From: Phellopilus nigrolimitatus
Lineage: Eukaryota; Basidiomycota; Agaricomycetes; Hymenochaetales; Hymenochaetaceae
Length of the DNA stretch: 64,000 nt
Direction: 5' to 3'
NCBI GenBank assembly: GCA_021029095.1
Contig: JAJOHG010000120.1
Span: 1-64,000 of the forward strand
The translations under genes were made by a program, and so were the position numbers. The notes beneath the pieces are model-generated. The model ran no database searches and was not told the origin of the DNA. It saw only the letters and a program-made list of their open reading frames with translations. This document shows, in pieces, positions 33,031 through 46,230 of the stretch. How positions within the stretch are numbered: position 1 is the stretch's first letter; every line of letters begins with the position of its first letter.

Positions 33031-33499
33031 GCGGCAAACAGTGAGCGGGAGGCGGGAGGTCTGCTTATGTGATCCCGACGAATCGGCGCGCGATGGATGA
33101 ATAAATAGAAGCATCCAAATGTATTTGCAAATCTCCCGCCCGCCGGCAACAGCCAGCCCGATGGCAATGATATCACATCAATCAAACTTCAGGGCACAAT
33201 CATAGAAGCTCCCTGTAAACTATAATCACGACACCCCTGGTATTTTTAGTTTTTGATAATAAAGAGAATTAAATTAAGTACTATTTAAAAAAGTAGCCCC
33301 TAGGCTGCTCGGATATCATTAAATAACCCAAAATCACTTTTTTCGGCCTGCCAAATAGCTGACCAAGCCTGCTACACAGTGAATTCAATCCCAGCAGCAA
33401 CGCTGCCTTGAATTATTCAATGAATGCAGGGCCTCATACACTTTTGCCATGCTAAGCATTCGCTGGTTGGTATTGAATTATCTTCCTGGTAGGACTGCA

Positions 33500-33690
33500 C
33501 ATGCTGCCTGCGACACGGTCCTTCGTGCCCGTGCTCGCACTCGCGCTGCCGGCGGGGTTCTCCACGGAGTGGGCCGTGCACGCGGCGAGCCTCAGCGCGA
33601 TGGACCCTGCACACACCGCGCTCACAAACACCTCAACACGCTTCTGCGCGGTGCTGCCAGCGCCGAGCGCGTCCCACTCACAGTGCACAC
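33500..33690. other. Short GC-rich unidentified gene-like fragment
   Basis: A GC-rich island in AT-rich DNA, open on both strands (plus: SFVPVLALALPAGFSTEWAV; minus: VFVSAVCAGSIALRLAACTA). It may be another captured scrap. No family is recognised. Confidence 0.25.
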
Positions 33691-33739
33691 ACATAGTTCA
33701 ATATTATAAAATAAATAAGTTGTAATGAGACTAAATTAA

Positions 33740-33925
33740 ATTGTAAGTTGACCCGCAGGTCACCCTCCATACCCACCCTGACCCGGACACACCATACCCA
33801 GACCCGCAGGTATACTGACCTACGGGTCCGGGGGTCATACACGGGTTCGGGTCAGGATTTTGAAAATCTCATACCTGTACAAACGGGTCCGGGTCTACCC
33901 GCGGATCGACCCGTGCTATGCCCTA
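33740..33925. repeat. hAT-1 'B' terminal region
   Basis: Repeated GACCCG/CGGGTC motifs with 'gattttgaaaatctcatacc', ending in the TIR (GACCCGTGCTATGCCCTA). It matches, in reverse complement, the left end of hAT-2 (51974-52150). Confidence 0.85.
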
Positions 33926-34316
33926 ATAGACGTGATATAAGCCGATTGCGACAGTGAAAGTGTTTTTGTGTCATGGTTTCGCTGGACTTCGATCCCGAGC
34001 AGCCAGTGCAGAGGGCCGAGGTCCGTGACCTCGATGTAGCGAGCGAGACCAGATCTGAGTGCAGACACGAGCGTAGTGGTGGTAGCCGTGATCGTACAGT
34101 TGTCGACATGCACGACAACAATAGTCGTGTCACGGCCTTCGTGACGAAAAAACACGGCTTGATCCACGTCACAGCGAGTCAGGCCGAGCTCGTCAACAAA
34201 GATCCAGGTTAACTTCTGGTACCACCTTTGTCCACTCTGCTTCAATCCGTACAGTGTCTTCCGCAACCTCAGGACCTTTGTGCCCACGTCGCGTGGTGCA
34301 TATCCCAGCATGCCTG
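33926..34316 (-). pseudogene. Copia-2 polyprotein, central RT fragment
   Basis: The minus strand reads GYAPRDVGTKVLRLRKTLYG, then QRWYQKLTWIFVDELGLTRC, VVHVDNCTITA and DLGPLHWLLGIEV, ending SLSQSAYITS at the hAT-1 duplication. The catalytic VDD is VDN here, a damaging change. It continues directly into 18077-18877 when hAT-1 is removed. The upstream half of the gene is missing; homology stops at about 34316 where the myosin fragment begins. Confidence 0.88.
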
Positions 34317-34329
34317 CCCCGAGAACTTC

Positions 34330-35344
34330 GTACGGCACCGAGGTCACGCACGTCGCGGCCGCACAGGCCGAGTTCAACGAGAAGAAGTGGGTGTGGGTGC
34401 CGGACGAGCGGAAGGGGTACCTCGTGGGGTGGGTCATCCACGAGGAGGGCGACATTGGGGAGGTTGTTATGGCATCTGGCAGAGAGGTGCATCCCTCAGT
34501 TGCTTCCCCCGCGCGCGCGACAGCCGCTGATATACAGAGCAGACGCGCCGCATACCGCTGAGCTTCCTGTCGAAGATGAACCCGCCCAAGTTTGACCGCG
34601 TCGACGACATCGCGGACCTGACGTTCCTGAACGAGGTCAGCGTCGTCCACAATCGGCTCCGCTACGGCTCGGGGGCCATCTATGTGAGCGCCCGGTGCCG
34701 CTGCACACACCGCGTGCGCATGTACCTGCAACTGCTCACGCGCCCGCCCCCCGCAGACATACTCCAGCCTCTTCCTCGTCGCGATTAACCCGTACCAGAG
34801 CCTGCCGCTGTACTCGGACGTGATCATGCAGCAGTACCGCAACAAGCAGCGCAACGAGAACCCGCCGCACATTTTCGCCGCCGCCGAGCGCGCGTGGGTG
34901 CACACGGGCGAGGAGCGCGAGAACCAGAGCATCCTCATCACGGGCGAGTCCGGCGCGGGCAAGACGGAGAACACGAAGAAGGTCATCCAGTACCTCGCCG
35001 CGATCGCAACGGACGTGCGCGGCGACGCGGTGGCGCACGCGCGCTCGCCATCACTCGCCGCCGCCACGTCGGGCTTGTTCGGCTTGTTCGGCGCGGGCCT
35101 GCCGCGCCCGAACGGCTCGAACCGCAAGAGCCTCGACGGGACGCCGCAGCAGCAGCAGCTCACCGCGAAGGGCCGCTTCGGCCTGCTCGAGCGCCAGATC
35201 CTCCAGGCGAACCCGATCCTCGAGGTGTTCGGCAACGCGCAGACGTAGCGCAACAACAACTCGAGCCGCTTTGGGAAGTTCATCCGGATCAGCTTTGCGC
35301 CGGACAGCAGCATCGCGGGCGCGAACGTGGACTGGTACCACTAC
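34330..35344 (+). pseudogene. Myosin II heavy chain gene fragment (SH3-like domain and start of motor)
   Basis: The blocks are AAAQAEFNEKKWVWVPDERK and GWVIHEEGDIGEVVMASGRE, then SKMNPPKFDRVDDIADLTFL, then [20 protein letters not shown], then the P-loop [19 protein letters not shown] (about 34948-35000), the loop-1 region, and [14 protein letters not shown] followed by [14 protein letters not shown]. Two GT-AG introns (about 34488-34551 and 34684-34759) are retained. A TAG sits where NAQT(Q)RNNN needs Gln (about 35246), and VVHNRLRYG has lost a residue. Myosin II drives actomyosin contraction and septation; only about 280 residues of roughly 2000 remain. The fragment is cut on the right by AT-rich repeat R3. 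Confidence 0.9.
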
Positions 35345-35980
35345 TAATTACTCTAATTATATATAAAACACACATGTATTACCTGTAAATACTGTTGTCT
35401 TGAATGGTAGGCTATTTAACAAAAACGTATAGCATTGTTTAAAAACCTATATAGCAAATTATCAAAAATGTATAGGCAGTTCTAGTAGTAGGACTGAATT
35501 GGGATTTTGATGACAGCCTACGCATTTTGTACAATGCTCTAGTGTTTTTCACAAAAACTATCTGAAAATGTTTAATGAGCTACAGGAAATCTTAAAACTT
35601 GGATACATATTATCGGAGCTGCATATGCTCTTGTATATACTGGGCTATTCAAATAATCAAATAGAAAGCATAATTGTTAAAAAGCGACAGAGCTGTATTA
35701 AAAATATCCTAATGTCATTTTCATAAAGACCAGGTCACTTATTATAATTGCACCAGTACCAAACAGTACAGTATTACGTCACATGCACATCCCGGGTTAC
35801 CTAAAGTACCTGGGCCACCAGGCTCGCCAGCTATGCCGGTGCAAGGCTTCCCGGCATGTCCGGCAGACCCTGGGCTTATCCTAAAATGGTCAGGTATTGC
35901 TGTGTGGGCAGCAGAATGATTACAAATACTTTAAGAGTGCGTAAGATTATTTTTAAACCCCTCACTTACGCATAAAAGTT
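35341..35980. repeat. Dispersed AT-rich repeat R3, copy 1
   Basis: From 'tactaattactctaattatata' this matches 62867-63440 almost base for base for about 400 bp. The second copy contains a tandem duplication of the middle part. CpG is scarce in both. It truncates the myosin fragment. Confidence 0.75.
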
Positions 35981-35984
35981 TATT

Positions 35985-36140
35985 GAGCGGGCCGCGCATA
36001 TTGCACCGCTTTCCCGCCTCGCCGCTCACCGTCGCCCGCCCTCCCGCCCGCTGTTGCTGATGTCGGGCTTTTTTTTTGCTTTTTTTTTGTTACAGAAAAT
36101 ATTTATTGTTTCTATTATAGAAGCTAGCGTAATTATTTAA
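35985..36140. repeat. R4-type GC core and T-run
   Basis: Contains CGCCGCTCACCGTCGCCCGCC and 'gatgtcgggcttttttttt', as at 22070-22160. It may form an end of the element that includes R3. Confidence 0.45.
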
Positions 36141-37300
36141 AAGGGAAGATAGTGTGTGCATAAAACGAATTGGGGGAAAAGAGAAGAAAGAAAATGAATT
36201 AGAAAAAGGCCGAGCGCGATACACGACCGACGCGCTCACCGTAAGAAGGTGCGGACGAGCGAAACGCGAAACGAAGCGGCGGCGTCTGTGCACGCGACAC
36301 GCGACGCAGAGAGGGGGCAGTGGCATCTGGGGACACAATAAACCCTGTTCGCGCATGTGCACAATCAGTGGTGCTTGCGGTGCATGCAGAATGCTCTTGC
36401 GCGGGTAGCGAGGCAAGCGCGGCAGACGAAGCGTCTTCGGGTGATGGAATGAGACAGAGAAGCGGATGTCGGAGCACGAAGGATGTCGCACGACGAGAGG
36501 AGGGCCGCGCGATCGTAGAAGCAAGAGAAGGGCCGCGCGATCATCGAAGCGAGGCGAGCTCGGCAGACGAAGTGGATCCGGTCGGTGGAACGAGACAGAG
36601 TAGCGAACCTTGCGAGCATGATGGACGCGGGTCGTTCGTGCGGTCCAGAATAACGGACCCTGCGAGCGCGATGGGCGCGCGCGTTCGTGTGGTCCAGAGT
36701 AGCGAGCGCGATGGGCGCGCGCTTCCAGGTGGTCCAGGGTAGCGAACCTTGCGAGTGCGGTGGGAGGCCAGCCGTCGCATGCATGAGAATGGGGGCCCGG
36801 CCGTCGCACGCGCGCAAGACGGTCCAGCTGGTGCACGCGCGCGAGACGGTCCAGCTGGCACACGCGCGCGAGACCCAGCCGTCACACGCACGCGAGGCGG
36901 CCCAGCCGTTGCACGCATGCGAATGGGAGCCGCGTGGTGCGCGCGCGGCCCGCGCGCGACACGCCTGCGCAAAAAACAGTGGAGAGGGAGAGAGGGCGGG
37001 GGAAGAAGGGGGCGAGAGTGTGGAGTCAGGCTGCACGAACCGAGGAAGCTGCTGTACCTGGTTCTGGAAAGGGTAGTTATACATGGGCGGGGCCATCGCG
37101 CATGCAGATACAGGGTTGCTTACTCGCAAGAGGTCGGGACCCTGGGCCCGTACGGGGACATCAGTGTTGACGGCGGGGATGCGGGAACGGCAACATGGGC
37201 CGTCAGCACGACGTGGCCCACTTATGACGCGATCCAACCCCGAAAAAGCACTAAAAAGCAATTTTAATGAGATTAGATACAAAAGCAAAGTTTTTCGGAG
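36141..37300. other. GC-rich low-complexity segment, possible gene fragment
   Basis: Imperfect repeats of GAGCGCGATGGGCGCGCGC and GACGGTCCAGCTGG-CACGCGCGCGA occur at 36600-36960. A minus-strand segment near 37095-36960 reads MAPPMYNYPFQNQVQQLPRF, which looks protein-like, but no family is recognised and long frames here reflect repeat composition. Confidence 0.3.
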
Positions 37301-37499
37301 CACTTACCTGCTGCTGTACGTCCTCAGTGGTGTCGAGGACGTCGTGGACGACGATGAAGAGCAAAGTCGAACCGCGTCCTCTCATTGGGCACGCGCGGCT
37401 CGGCAACCTCCGAAGCTGCATTCAAGCAGCTTTCGGACGACTGTTTTTGATTTATTTAATTTGCAATTGCTGTTCGATAGGTCTGAAAGTTTGTATATA

Positions 37500-38450
37500 G
37501 TTTCATAGTGCATATGGGTACATCCTCAAAAATATTTAGCCTTCCGATCATCGTGGATGGTGTGGTATAAAAGAAACGAGTACTGTAAAACCGAGGTTTT
37601 TGGACAAAACCTCACAAAATATTCTAGAGAGAGATTAGCTGAACCAAATCTTCCGATTTCTTCAGGAAGAAATACAATAGTATGATAGAAAGTATTTACG
37701 GCGTTTGATCTGTGTTGCGATTGCCAGGTGTATGTCATTTGACTTTTGGTACTCGAGAATGAGCAGTTGCTCATGTATTCTCGTGCAGATCTCTGGTGCA
37801 ACCTGATGCTTCTCAAGTCTTTTGTTTCCTCATCACCTTCTTCCCACTAAAGCTCAAAACTAATACCTGTAATACCTTTAATACATAGTGAATATACTAT
37901 TATGAGATTACTAGATTTTTCTGAGCTCTATGACAGTATTAAATCAGCAAACTTGCCTGTACCCTGTTCCCCAGACAGTTTCTTTCATATATCAGTCTCT
38001 AGGCCATCTCAGAAGCTCAAAATTTGCAAGATGCTTAATAAGGTATGAGTAATGTTATGTACAAAGTCTTGTGTCCATTGGGAGAGAATTAGAGGTTGCA
38101 GATAGAAAACCACATTAGCTAGGAAACACACATAAAGCACTTTAACAACAGCTTGGGGAGTGTCCCCATAGATAATACATCAAGTAATGAGTATATTAGA
38201 TGTGATCCTTGGTAATTTCTGTCTTCCTGATGCCTATATGACCTCCAGAGTGCACGGAATACTCAAAATACAGAGAAATGTCGAGTTTGTACTACTATTT
38301 GGCATTTATCTTTGTCTATCATTTTGTACAGTGCTTGAAATTTTATAGGCTAATTAATTTGTATATACTACTATTTACCATAATTTAGTTTTAGAGATAA
38401 TGGGGCCAATTGTTTTGTTTCCGAGCATATTGCATTATTTTTCTCTGTGC
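37500..38450. other. AT-rich CpG-poor sequence without genes
   Basis: Few CG dinucleotides and no long frames. It resembles the 23.7-24.6 kb and 46.7-50.8 kb blocks. Confidence 0.45.
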
Positions 38451-38519
38451 CACAGGTTCGGCATGTGCTCGGCATGCCAGATTTGGAGCGCAAATCTGTC
38501 CTAATTTGGTAGGATGGGT

Positions 38520-39500
38520 GACGCGTCATCACCGTGTCTTTTCTCTTGCTCGTCGTCGTTCCCGACAATCTGGGCTTTTTCTTACCTGCCGACAGCCCTG
38601 CGGCGCCCCCCTCGCACAGTCGGAATGCATGGGCACCCGAAACTGACGGCACGGATGTCCTGGCACGCACGTGCACTCAACGGCGACAAAGCTCCGTGCT
38701 GGCACGCGCAAAGGCGGCGCCATCTTCGAGAGGTCCGCGTGCACCGGCTGCCGTCACCAACTGGGATGACATGGAGAAGATCTGGCATCACGTTCTCAGC
38801 GATTCAGCTCAACAGGTCCGATGCGTCGCTCGACGATGACAAAATCCGGCTCTCGCGTGCATTCAACGACGACAAAGCGCTGCGCGAGCACGCGCTTAGC
38901 GACAACAGGCGACAGTGCCGGTGTGCACTTGCTCATATCCCCCCTTTTCCGTGACGCCTTCAAGAGGCTCGCGTGTGCCAGCTGCTGCCACCGGTCGCGG
39001 TGAGGCAGAGAAGATCTGGCATCACACGTTCTACAGTGACCCCACCTACTCGCTGCCTTTAGCGCGGCCGGCGATCCCCCAACTCCGGCGTCTCGTTTGC
39101 GCTGCGCGCTGACTTGTCTCGCTGGTAGAGGCAACCCGCCTGCGCACACCCAGCCGCAGCGCTCGACGCGCGCGTCGTCCATTCGGCTCACCCGTACGCA
39201 ACCCGTGGCATGCTGCTCAACCCGAAGGCGAACAGAGAGAAAATGCACGCTGCGATGCCACGAGCGGAGGGGGGGCGCTAGTGGGGTGGGGGATAGGATA
39301 GTATGTCTGTATGTCGCAACGCTGCGCTCGAGCGCGCGTGTGCGACGTGGAACGTGTCGCGGCGGCGGGTACTCTGCGCGAGACGGTCGCACACCGTCAC
39401 ACGGACCGCCGCACGGACGCGGCACGTGGACGCAGCACGCGGCGTCGTCGAGGCCTCGTGGCGATCCTCGCGCTCTCGGCGCGCGCGTGTTCTGCGAGGT
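38520..39500. other. GC-rich segment with imperfect duplication, unrecognised
   Basis: Two related units, about 38650-38830 and 38850-39050, share 'aacg(g/a)cgacaaagc', 'gtgcaccggctgccgtc'-like sequence and 'gagaagatctggcatcac'. Open frames occur on both strands, none with a recognised domain. It could be a duplicated gene fragment. Confidence 0.3.
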
Positions 39501-39747
39501 ATAGCTAATAATATTACTTTATTTTTCGTACATAATACAAAAAAATTATGTAAGTGAAAATGTGATGAACAAAAAAAAAAAAGGCAATGGGTGCAGCGTC
39601 GGGCTGATTAGTAAGAAGGCGGGGGTCGGGTGGCAGTGAGCACAGAAGCCGAGGGCGGAGCGCACATCAACGGCACATTATATAACAATAATGACAAATT
39701 CTACCCAAAATAGGAGGGGTTCCGGCCCCTGTAATTACATTATTTAA

Positions 39748-40160
39748 AAACAGCTCAGATAAGTTGTACAAATTAGTGTATGATTTTGAAAAAAGGTATA
39801 TACTACTTTGAATATAGCCTGAGCTGGTTCTACAAAACCATGCTATTATTTAAAAACAGCACAGACAGGTTATACAAATCCGAGCCTTTGCTTGAAAATA
39901 GACCTGTATGATTTTGACAAAAGGTATACACTATTTTCAATATAGCCTGAGCCAGTTCTACAAGACCATGCTATTATTTGAAAACAGACCTGTATGATTT
40001 TGAAAACAGGTATATACTGTTTTGAATATAGTCTGAGCTGATTCTAGAAGATCACACCATTGTTTGAAAACAAATCTGTATGATTTTGACAAAAGGTATA
40101 TACTATTCTGAATATAGCCTGAGCTGATTCTAAAAGACCATGCTAAGTTTATAAACAAAG
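39748..40160. repeat. Tandem repeat, about 90-125-bp units, four imperfect copies
   Basis: Each unit contains 'aaaacagacctgtatgattttgacaaaaggtatatacta', 'gaatatagcctgagctg(a/g)ttcta' and 'aagaccatgcta'. The first two units carry an extra AGCTCAGATAAGTTGTACAAA-like segment. Confidence 0.7.
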
Positions 40161-40639
40161 CTACACCACTTTTACAATATACAATATGCTCACAATATAT
40201 GCATGCAAATTTCTAGAACTCGCACTATGCAAGTTTAAAAGAGAACACACATTTTATAAAAACCCATGTTTGAATTGTGTTAAACTATGCTAGATATGAT
40301 ATACAAAAAGTACAGGAATAACGACAACAGTATTTACACACCAAATGCCTAGGAATTCTTATAATTATAGTAATGACTGCCCCGGAATTGGTTGGTACGG
40401 CTCGAGAATGCGCCTCAGACATGAGGTGCTGACAGAGCGTGGGAGTATTGCAGGGAAGTGAATGACGCAGGTGGCGCGGGATGTGCGCTTGGTCCGGTGA
40501 GCATGCTATTTCCGGAGGACGGAGCCCCGATGGCGTGCGGCAGAGGAAGGGAAGGCAGGGTGAGAGTGTTGTCTTTGTCCATGCTGAAAAATGCAGGCTC
40601 TCAGAAGATGAGGCGGTCGGGTCACTGGGATGGGAGCGT

Positions 40640-41345
40640 GCGACGACGCCGTCGAGAGGAGGGGCGCAAAAGCAGTGCACGCGTCGGCGGAAGGAGGGAG
40701 CACGCGTGTTCGTACCGTTCGACTTGGTGAATTGCGCGCACAGAGACTGCAACAACTCAGCGAGGTCGGCATGAGAACTGTGTGGTATACATTCAACAAG
40801 TTGAAAGAAAAATTGAAGAAAATCTGCTGCTTACCGCTCAGCGCGCTCCGCGCGTGCCTCAGTGTCGAGGACGGCCTTTGCGCTCTCGAGCACTTTGGAC
40901 TCCGCTTTCATGTCTTTCTCCCTTTCCCTCTCTCCATTGGCCTTCTCTCCATCCACATTTGGGTCAGGAGAAGCGCGAGAAGGCAAGCCTTGGACTGACG
41001 CCAGAAGGTGCTCGGCCCTGCGTGACGGTAAGCTCGCGACAGAGTGCGTCCGCGTCTGCAAGCGTGGAGGAAAGAAGCAGCGCTAGTTGGGAGGGAGACT
41101 GGGCAGCGGTAAGTTGGTGAGGAGCGGGGACGAAGTTGAGCTTGAATGCAAGGGCTTGGGAGAGGCGGAGGAGCCGGGGCTACCAGCGACGGCGGACACT
41201 GTTGAGGTGGGTAAAGCCGTGTGCAAGAACGCCGGAGGCGGGGACGCTAGAGACGGCCTGGCGCTGCATCTGCAGTTGCTGTTGTTGTTATGCGGCAAGC
41301 GCGATCGCCTTGCGTTCCTGCATGGCCCGCATTTACTGCGGCTGG
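40640..41345 (-). pseudogene. Unrecognised gene fragment with coiled-coil region
   Basis: Minus-strand blocks, in shifting frames, read MRAMQERKAIALAA (with an internal TAA before QQQQLQMQRQAVSS), then FVPAPHQLTAAQSPSQLALL and SSTLADADALCRELTV, then KDMKAESKVLESAKAVLDTE. A GT-AG intron (about 40842-40772) follows, then SHADLAELLQSLCAQFTKSN. It is Gln-rich with a charged heptad-like stretch. The frameshifts and stop mark it as a remnant. I do not recognise the family. Confidence 0.4.
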
Positions 41346-41559
41346 CTTAAACTATTTGTGTCTGTAGTACAGACACGAGCTTCCAAGCCAGCTTTTTTCT
41401 TCTTCTTTCTGGTTGAGGGTGTGCGGTCAGGCGGCAAACATTAGGGAGGGTGGCGGCGAGGACAAGGCAGGGTGGCTGCGAGGACATTGGAGGGTGGTGG
41501 CGAGGACGAGAGCGGCAGCGGGGACGAACATCAGGAAAATTACCGAAGCTATACAGACC

Positions 41560-41830
41560 TATATAGGACTATATAGGAAATATAGCTCTATAGTACTCCA
41601 TAGATATCCCCCCCTTATATAGTGCTATATAGGAGCCCGTAGTGCCGTAGTCTGTAGGTGTCTGTAGCTCTGTAGGTCTGTAGCACTGTAGGCCTGTAGC
41701 ACTGAAGTTCATAGTTACATAGTATTGTAGGCCTGTAACACTGATGTTCATAGCATTGTAGGCCCATAGCACTGATGCTCATAGCGCTGTAGCTGCATAG
41801 TCTGTAGTCTGTTGGCCTGTAGTTGTGCAG
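41560..41830. repeat. CTGTAG-type minisatellite, cluster 1
   Basis: Short degenerate repeats of CTGTAGGTCTGTAGC, GTAGCACTG and TATAGGA. The reverse complement (CTACAG, CAGTGCTAC) makes the larger cluster at 47730-48090. Confidence 0.65.
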
Positions 41831-42117
41831 AATATATAGGGCGGTTGGTGGAGAGGGGGCAGTGCTATTGTGAGAAATGTTCTATATTGCAGCTCTACAT
41901 ACGGACATTGGGAAACCACTACATATGGGTAATCCAAAAAAAGGGGGAGGGTGAGGGGAAGGGATAAGCTTCATAAGAGGAAGCGGAGGAAATGGGATGG
42001 GAACATACAGGATAGGCACTCACCTCATACTCAAGAGGCGGCGAGCCCTAAGATCGTGAACCCCTGAGACCTAGATACAAAATATCGTAAACAATTCTGC
42101 TCCCCCTATCCGTGGCT

Positions 42118-44280
<2,163 letters not shown>

Positions 44281-44284
44281 GTGT

Positions 44285-44680
44285 GGAGGGAAGTGTGAGC
44301 AGCAGGCACGGGCACGCAGGGAATAGCTTACCGTTCATGTGCGCGCGGCGGGTACGCGAGCGGGTCGAACATCGACACGTCAATGACGACATCCGCGCGC
44401 GCCTTGCCCCTCCTGTTCGCGTGTCCGTTCGCATGCCCGTTCGCCCCGGGGCTCGCGCTGGATGTTGAGCGCGGGCAGCGAGTGGTCCGGCAGTGGCTCG
44501 AGCCACCGCCGCGTGCCCTTGGACAGGTTGTTGCCGTTAGTATTGAGTACGGATGCGCTCGGTCTCACTCACTTCTCGGACAAATTTGGGCCATCGTAGT
44601 CGACTGCGATATTCACGCGCAGCGTTATGCGCCTGCTTCCAAAGCTGCGTCCGGACAGGATGGACTTTGCAGACGAGAGA
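44285..44680 (-). pseudogene. Second ZZ zinc-finger gene fragment
   Basis: 44325-44465 matches 10295-10435 of the transposon-borne ZZ gene ('gcgggtacgcgagcgg(g/a)tcgaacatcgacacgtc...cgttcgc(c/g)ccggggctcgc'). 44570-44675 matches 11340-11430 (GACTACGATGG, GAAGCAG, TCCGGAC). The parts between are deleted. It sits directly upstream of the PAK pseudogene in the same orientation. Confidence 0.75.
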
Positions 44681-44700
44681 AGCAAGAGAAAAAGACGTGG

Positions 44701-45235
44701 AAGTCAAGTTCAACATGTCCTTTTGGGGCCGTGACCGTTACATTTGTGACATATCACAATTTCGAAAGAAATTTTGCTAAGTCCTATTCTCGGTATCATG
44801 AAGAACGCATACAAGCTCTCGACGCTCACCGGAACGCAGGTGCTCCTGCTCGTCGTCTCCGAGACCGGGCCCGTGTATACATTCACCGCCAAGCTGCAGC
44901 CGCTCGTCCCGCCGCCCAAAGGCAAGAACCTCATCCAGGCCTGCCTCAACGTGCCGCGCGCGCTCCCCTCGAACATGCCCTTGGCGCGCCGCTTGACCGC
45001 TCGGCCCCCAGTAGATGCCGGCGCCCCCGGCGTAGGCCGGCAACAGCCCCAACCAGCTGCAGATGGCGAGCATGCGGGCCTTGGGCGGCGCGTGCACATC
45101 CCCGGCGGGCTCTGCATCAGCGGCGCGCGACCCGGCCCATGAGGACGACTTGGACGGCGACCATGGCGATGACGTCGAGACGGAGGGCAAAAAGCGCGGC
45201 TACGCGTGCCGCCGCACGTCCGCCTCCAAAACGCA
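44701..45235 (+). pseudogene. SRF/MCM1-type MADS-box gene fragment
   Basis: GIMKNAYKLSTLTGTQVLLL then VSETGPVYTFTAKLQPLV and KNLIQACLN (44792-44985) is the C-terminal half of an SRF-type MADS domain; the normal motif is GIMKKAYELSTLTGTQV. Just upstream, degraded sequence recalls the DNA-binding half (CATATCACA-TTTCGAAAGAAA for HITFSKRK). Downstream lies an acidic stretch EDDLDGDHGDDVETEGKKRG, which in MCM1-like proteins would precede the MADS domain, so pieces may be shuffled. Such proteins bind CArG boxes as dimers. Substitutions (K to N, E to K) and broken frames indicate a pseudogene. Confidence 0.75.
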
Positions 45236-45249
45236 GGCTGCAGCGGGTG

Positions 45250-45966
45250 CAGCCCGACCTCGCCGAGCCCCGCATCAACCACGGCCTGACGAACTGGTCT
45301 GCTGGTGAGCCCGACCTCTCGAGACTCTGAAAGAATGACTTTTTTGGTTCTAATATACATTTCTCAATAATTGCGCTACTAGTCTTCTCCGTGTGCGTCG
45401 CGCCCTCACCGAACTCGGCTTCGCTGACAAGTACGAGGGTGTCGTCGAGCCCGATGGTGAACTCACCCTCACTGAGGCGTTCAACAAGGAGGATGCACCC
45501 CGCCCTTTCAAATGCTACCTCGACGTCGGCCTCCGCCGTACCTCGAGCGGCTCCCGTGTCTTCGGCGCGATGAAGGGTGCGTCGGATGGCAGTATTCCGC
45601 ACTCGGAGAGGTGTTTCCACGACCCGGAGGCGAAGACACTCGACGCCGAAGTGCTGAAGAAGTACATGGAATCGCTCGAGGAGGAGGACAACGGGCTCTT
45701 CAAAAAGCAGTTCGCGATGTACCTCGCGGATGGTGTTGGCTCGGAGGACATGGAGGAGATCTACACGAATGCGTACGCTGCGATCCGTCGAGGACCCGAC
45801 ATTCAAGCCGACGGAGAAGTCGAAGGACTGGAAGGCGGAGAGCCTCAAGCACAAGACACACCGTCTCACACACGAGCAGCGCGTCGAGAACATCCAGACG
45901 AAGTTCAAGACGTTCCAGGCAGGCAGGAGTGCCGAAGCGGAGATTGACGAGGACGAGGAGGAATAA
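45250..45966 (+). pseudogene. Ribosomal protein L5 (uL18) pseudogene
   Basis: INHGLTNWSAG, then an intron (about 45306-45385), then RRALTELGFADKYEGVVEPD, RPFKCYLDVGLRRTSSGSRV, FGAMKGASDG, KKQFAMYLADGVGSEDMEEI and YTNAYAAIR. A one-base insertion at about 45789 shifts the frame before EDPTFKPTEKSKDWKAESLK, which runs to IDEDEEE and a TAA at 45966. Short internal deletions (for example the sequence between EVLKKY and MESLEEED) are visible against the family. uL18 binds 5S rRNA in the large subunit. The N-terminal third is absent. Confidence 0.88.
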
Positions 45967-45989
45967 ATCCGACACATTTTTTCGGTTGA

Positions 45990-46230
45990 GTTGGAAGAGG
46001 TGTTGCACCTCAACCTCCTGCCGGGCACCGCGCAGTCCGGTGCGCCAAGCATGCCGATGGACGCGACGCCGTACTCGACGTCGGGTGCGCCCGCACCGGG
46101 GAGTGCAGAGGGTGGACACCCGCAGCTGGGCCTACCCCAGGGACAGATGTACCCCACCCAGGCGTGCACCACCCCATGATGGGTGCGCAGCCGTACTACC
46201 AGCCGCCGACTGGGATGGCCGGAGCGTAGG
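45990..46230 (+). other. Possible C-terminal piece of the MADS-box gene
   Basis: Gly/Pro/Gln/Tyr-rich reading blocks (GHPQLGLPQGQMYPTQA, then in the next frame MMGAQPYYQPPTGMAGA and a stop at about 46228) resemble the disordered tail of an SRF/MCM1 protein. They are followed by pyrimidine-rich, 3'-UTR-like sequence to about 46690. If so, the L5 fragment sits inside the MADS-box remnant. This is inference from composition only. Confidence 0.35.

Larger units (their letters stand above)
18878..33925. mobile_element. hAT-1: 15-kb non-autonomous hAT element carrying host gene fragments
   Basis: It is bounded by inverted ends TAGGGCATAGCACGGGTC (left, 18878) and its reverse complement (right, ending 33925), with a perfect 8-bp duplication. 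The two subterminal regions differ: the left 'A' end has GTTTACCCGCGGATCC-type sequence and the right 'B' end has GATTTTCAAAAT with repeated GGGTC. No transposase-like frame is present. Removing the nested LTR element leaves about 8.7 kb of cargo, consisting of fragments of unrelated, intron-containing host genes. hAT-2 shares both ends and could supply transposase. Confidence 0.88.

Noticed and set aside
33916..35313. 465-codon minus-strand frame
   Set aside because: Its C-terminal part is genuine copia-2 RT, but the rest is antisense to the myosin fragment, whose plus-strand reading is unmistakable.
36365..37303. 312-codon minus-strand frame
   Set aside because: Built on imperfect GC-rich repeats that are open in several frames; only a short stretch looks protein-like.
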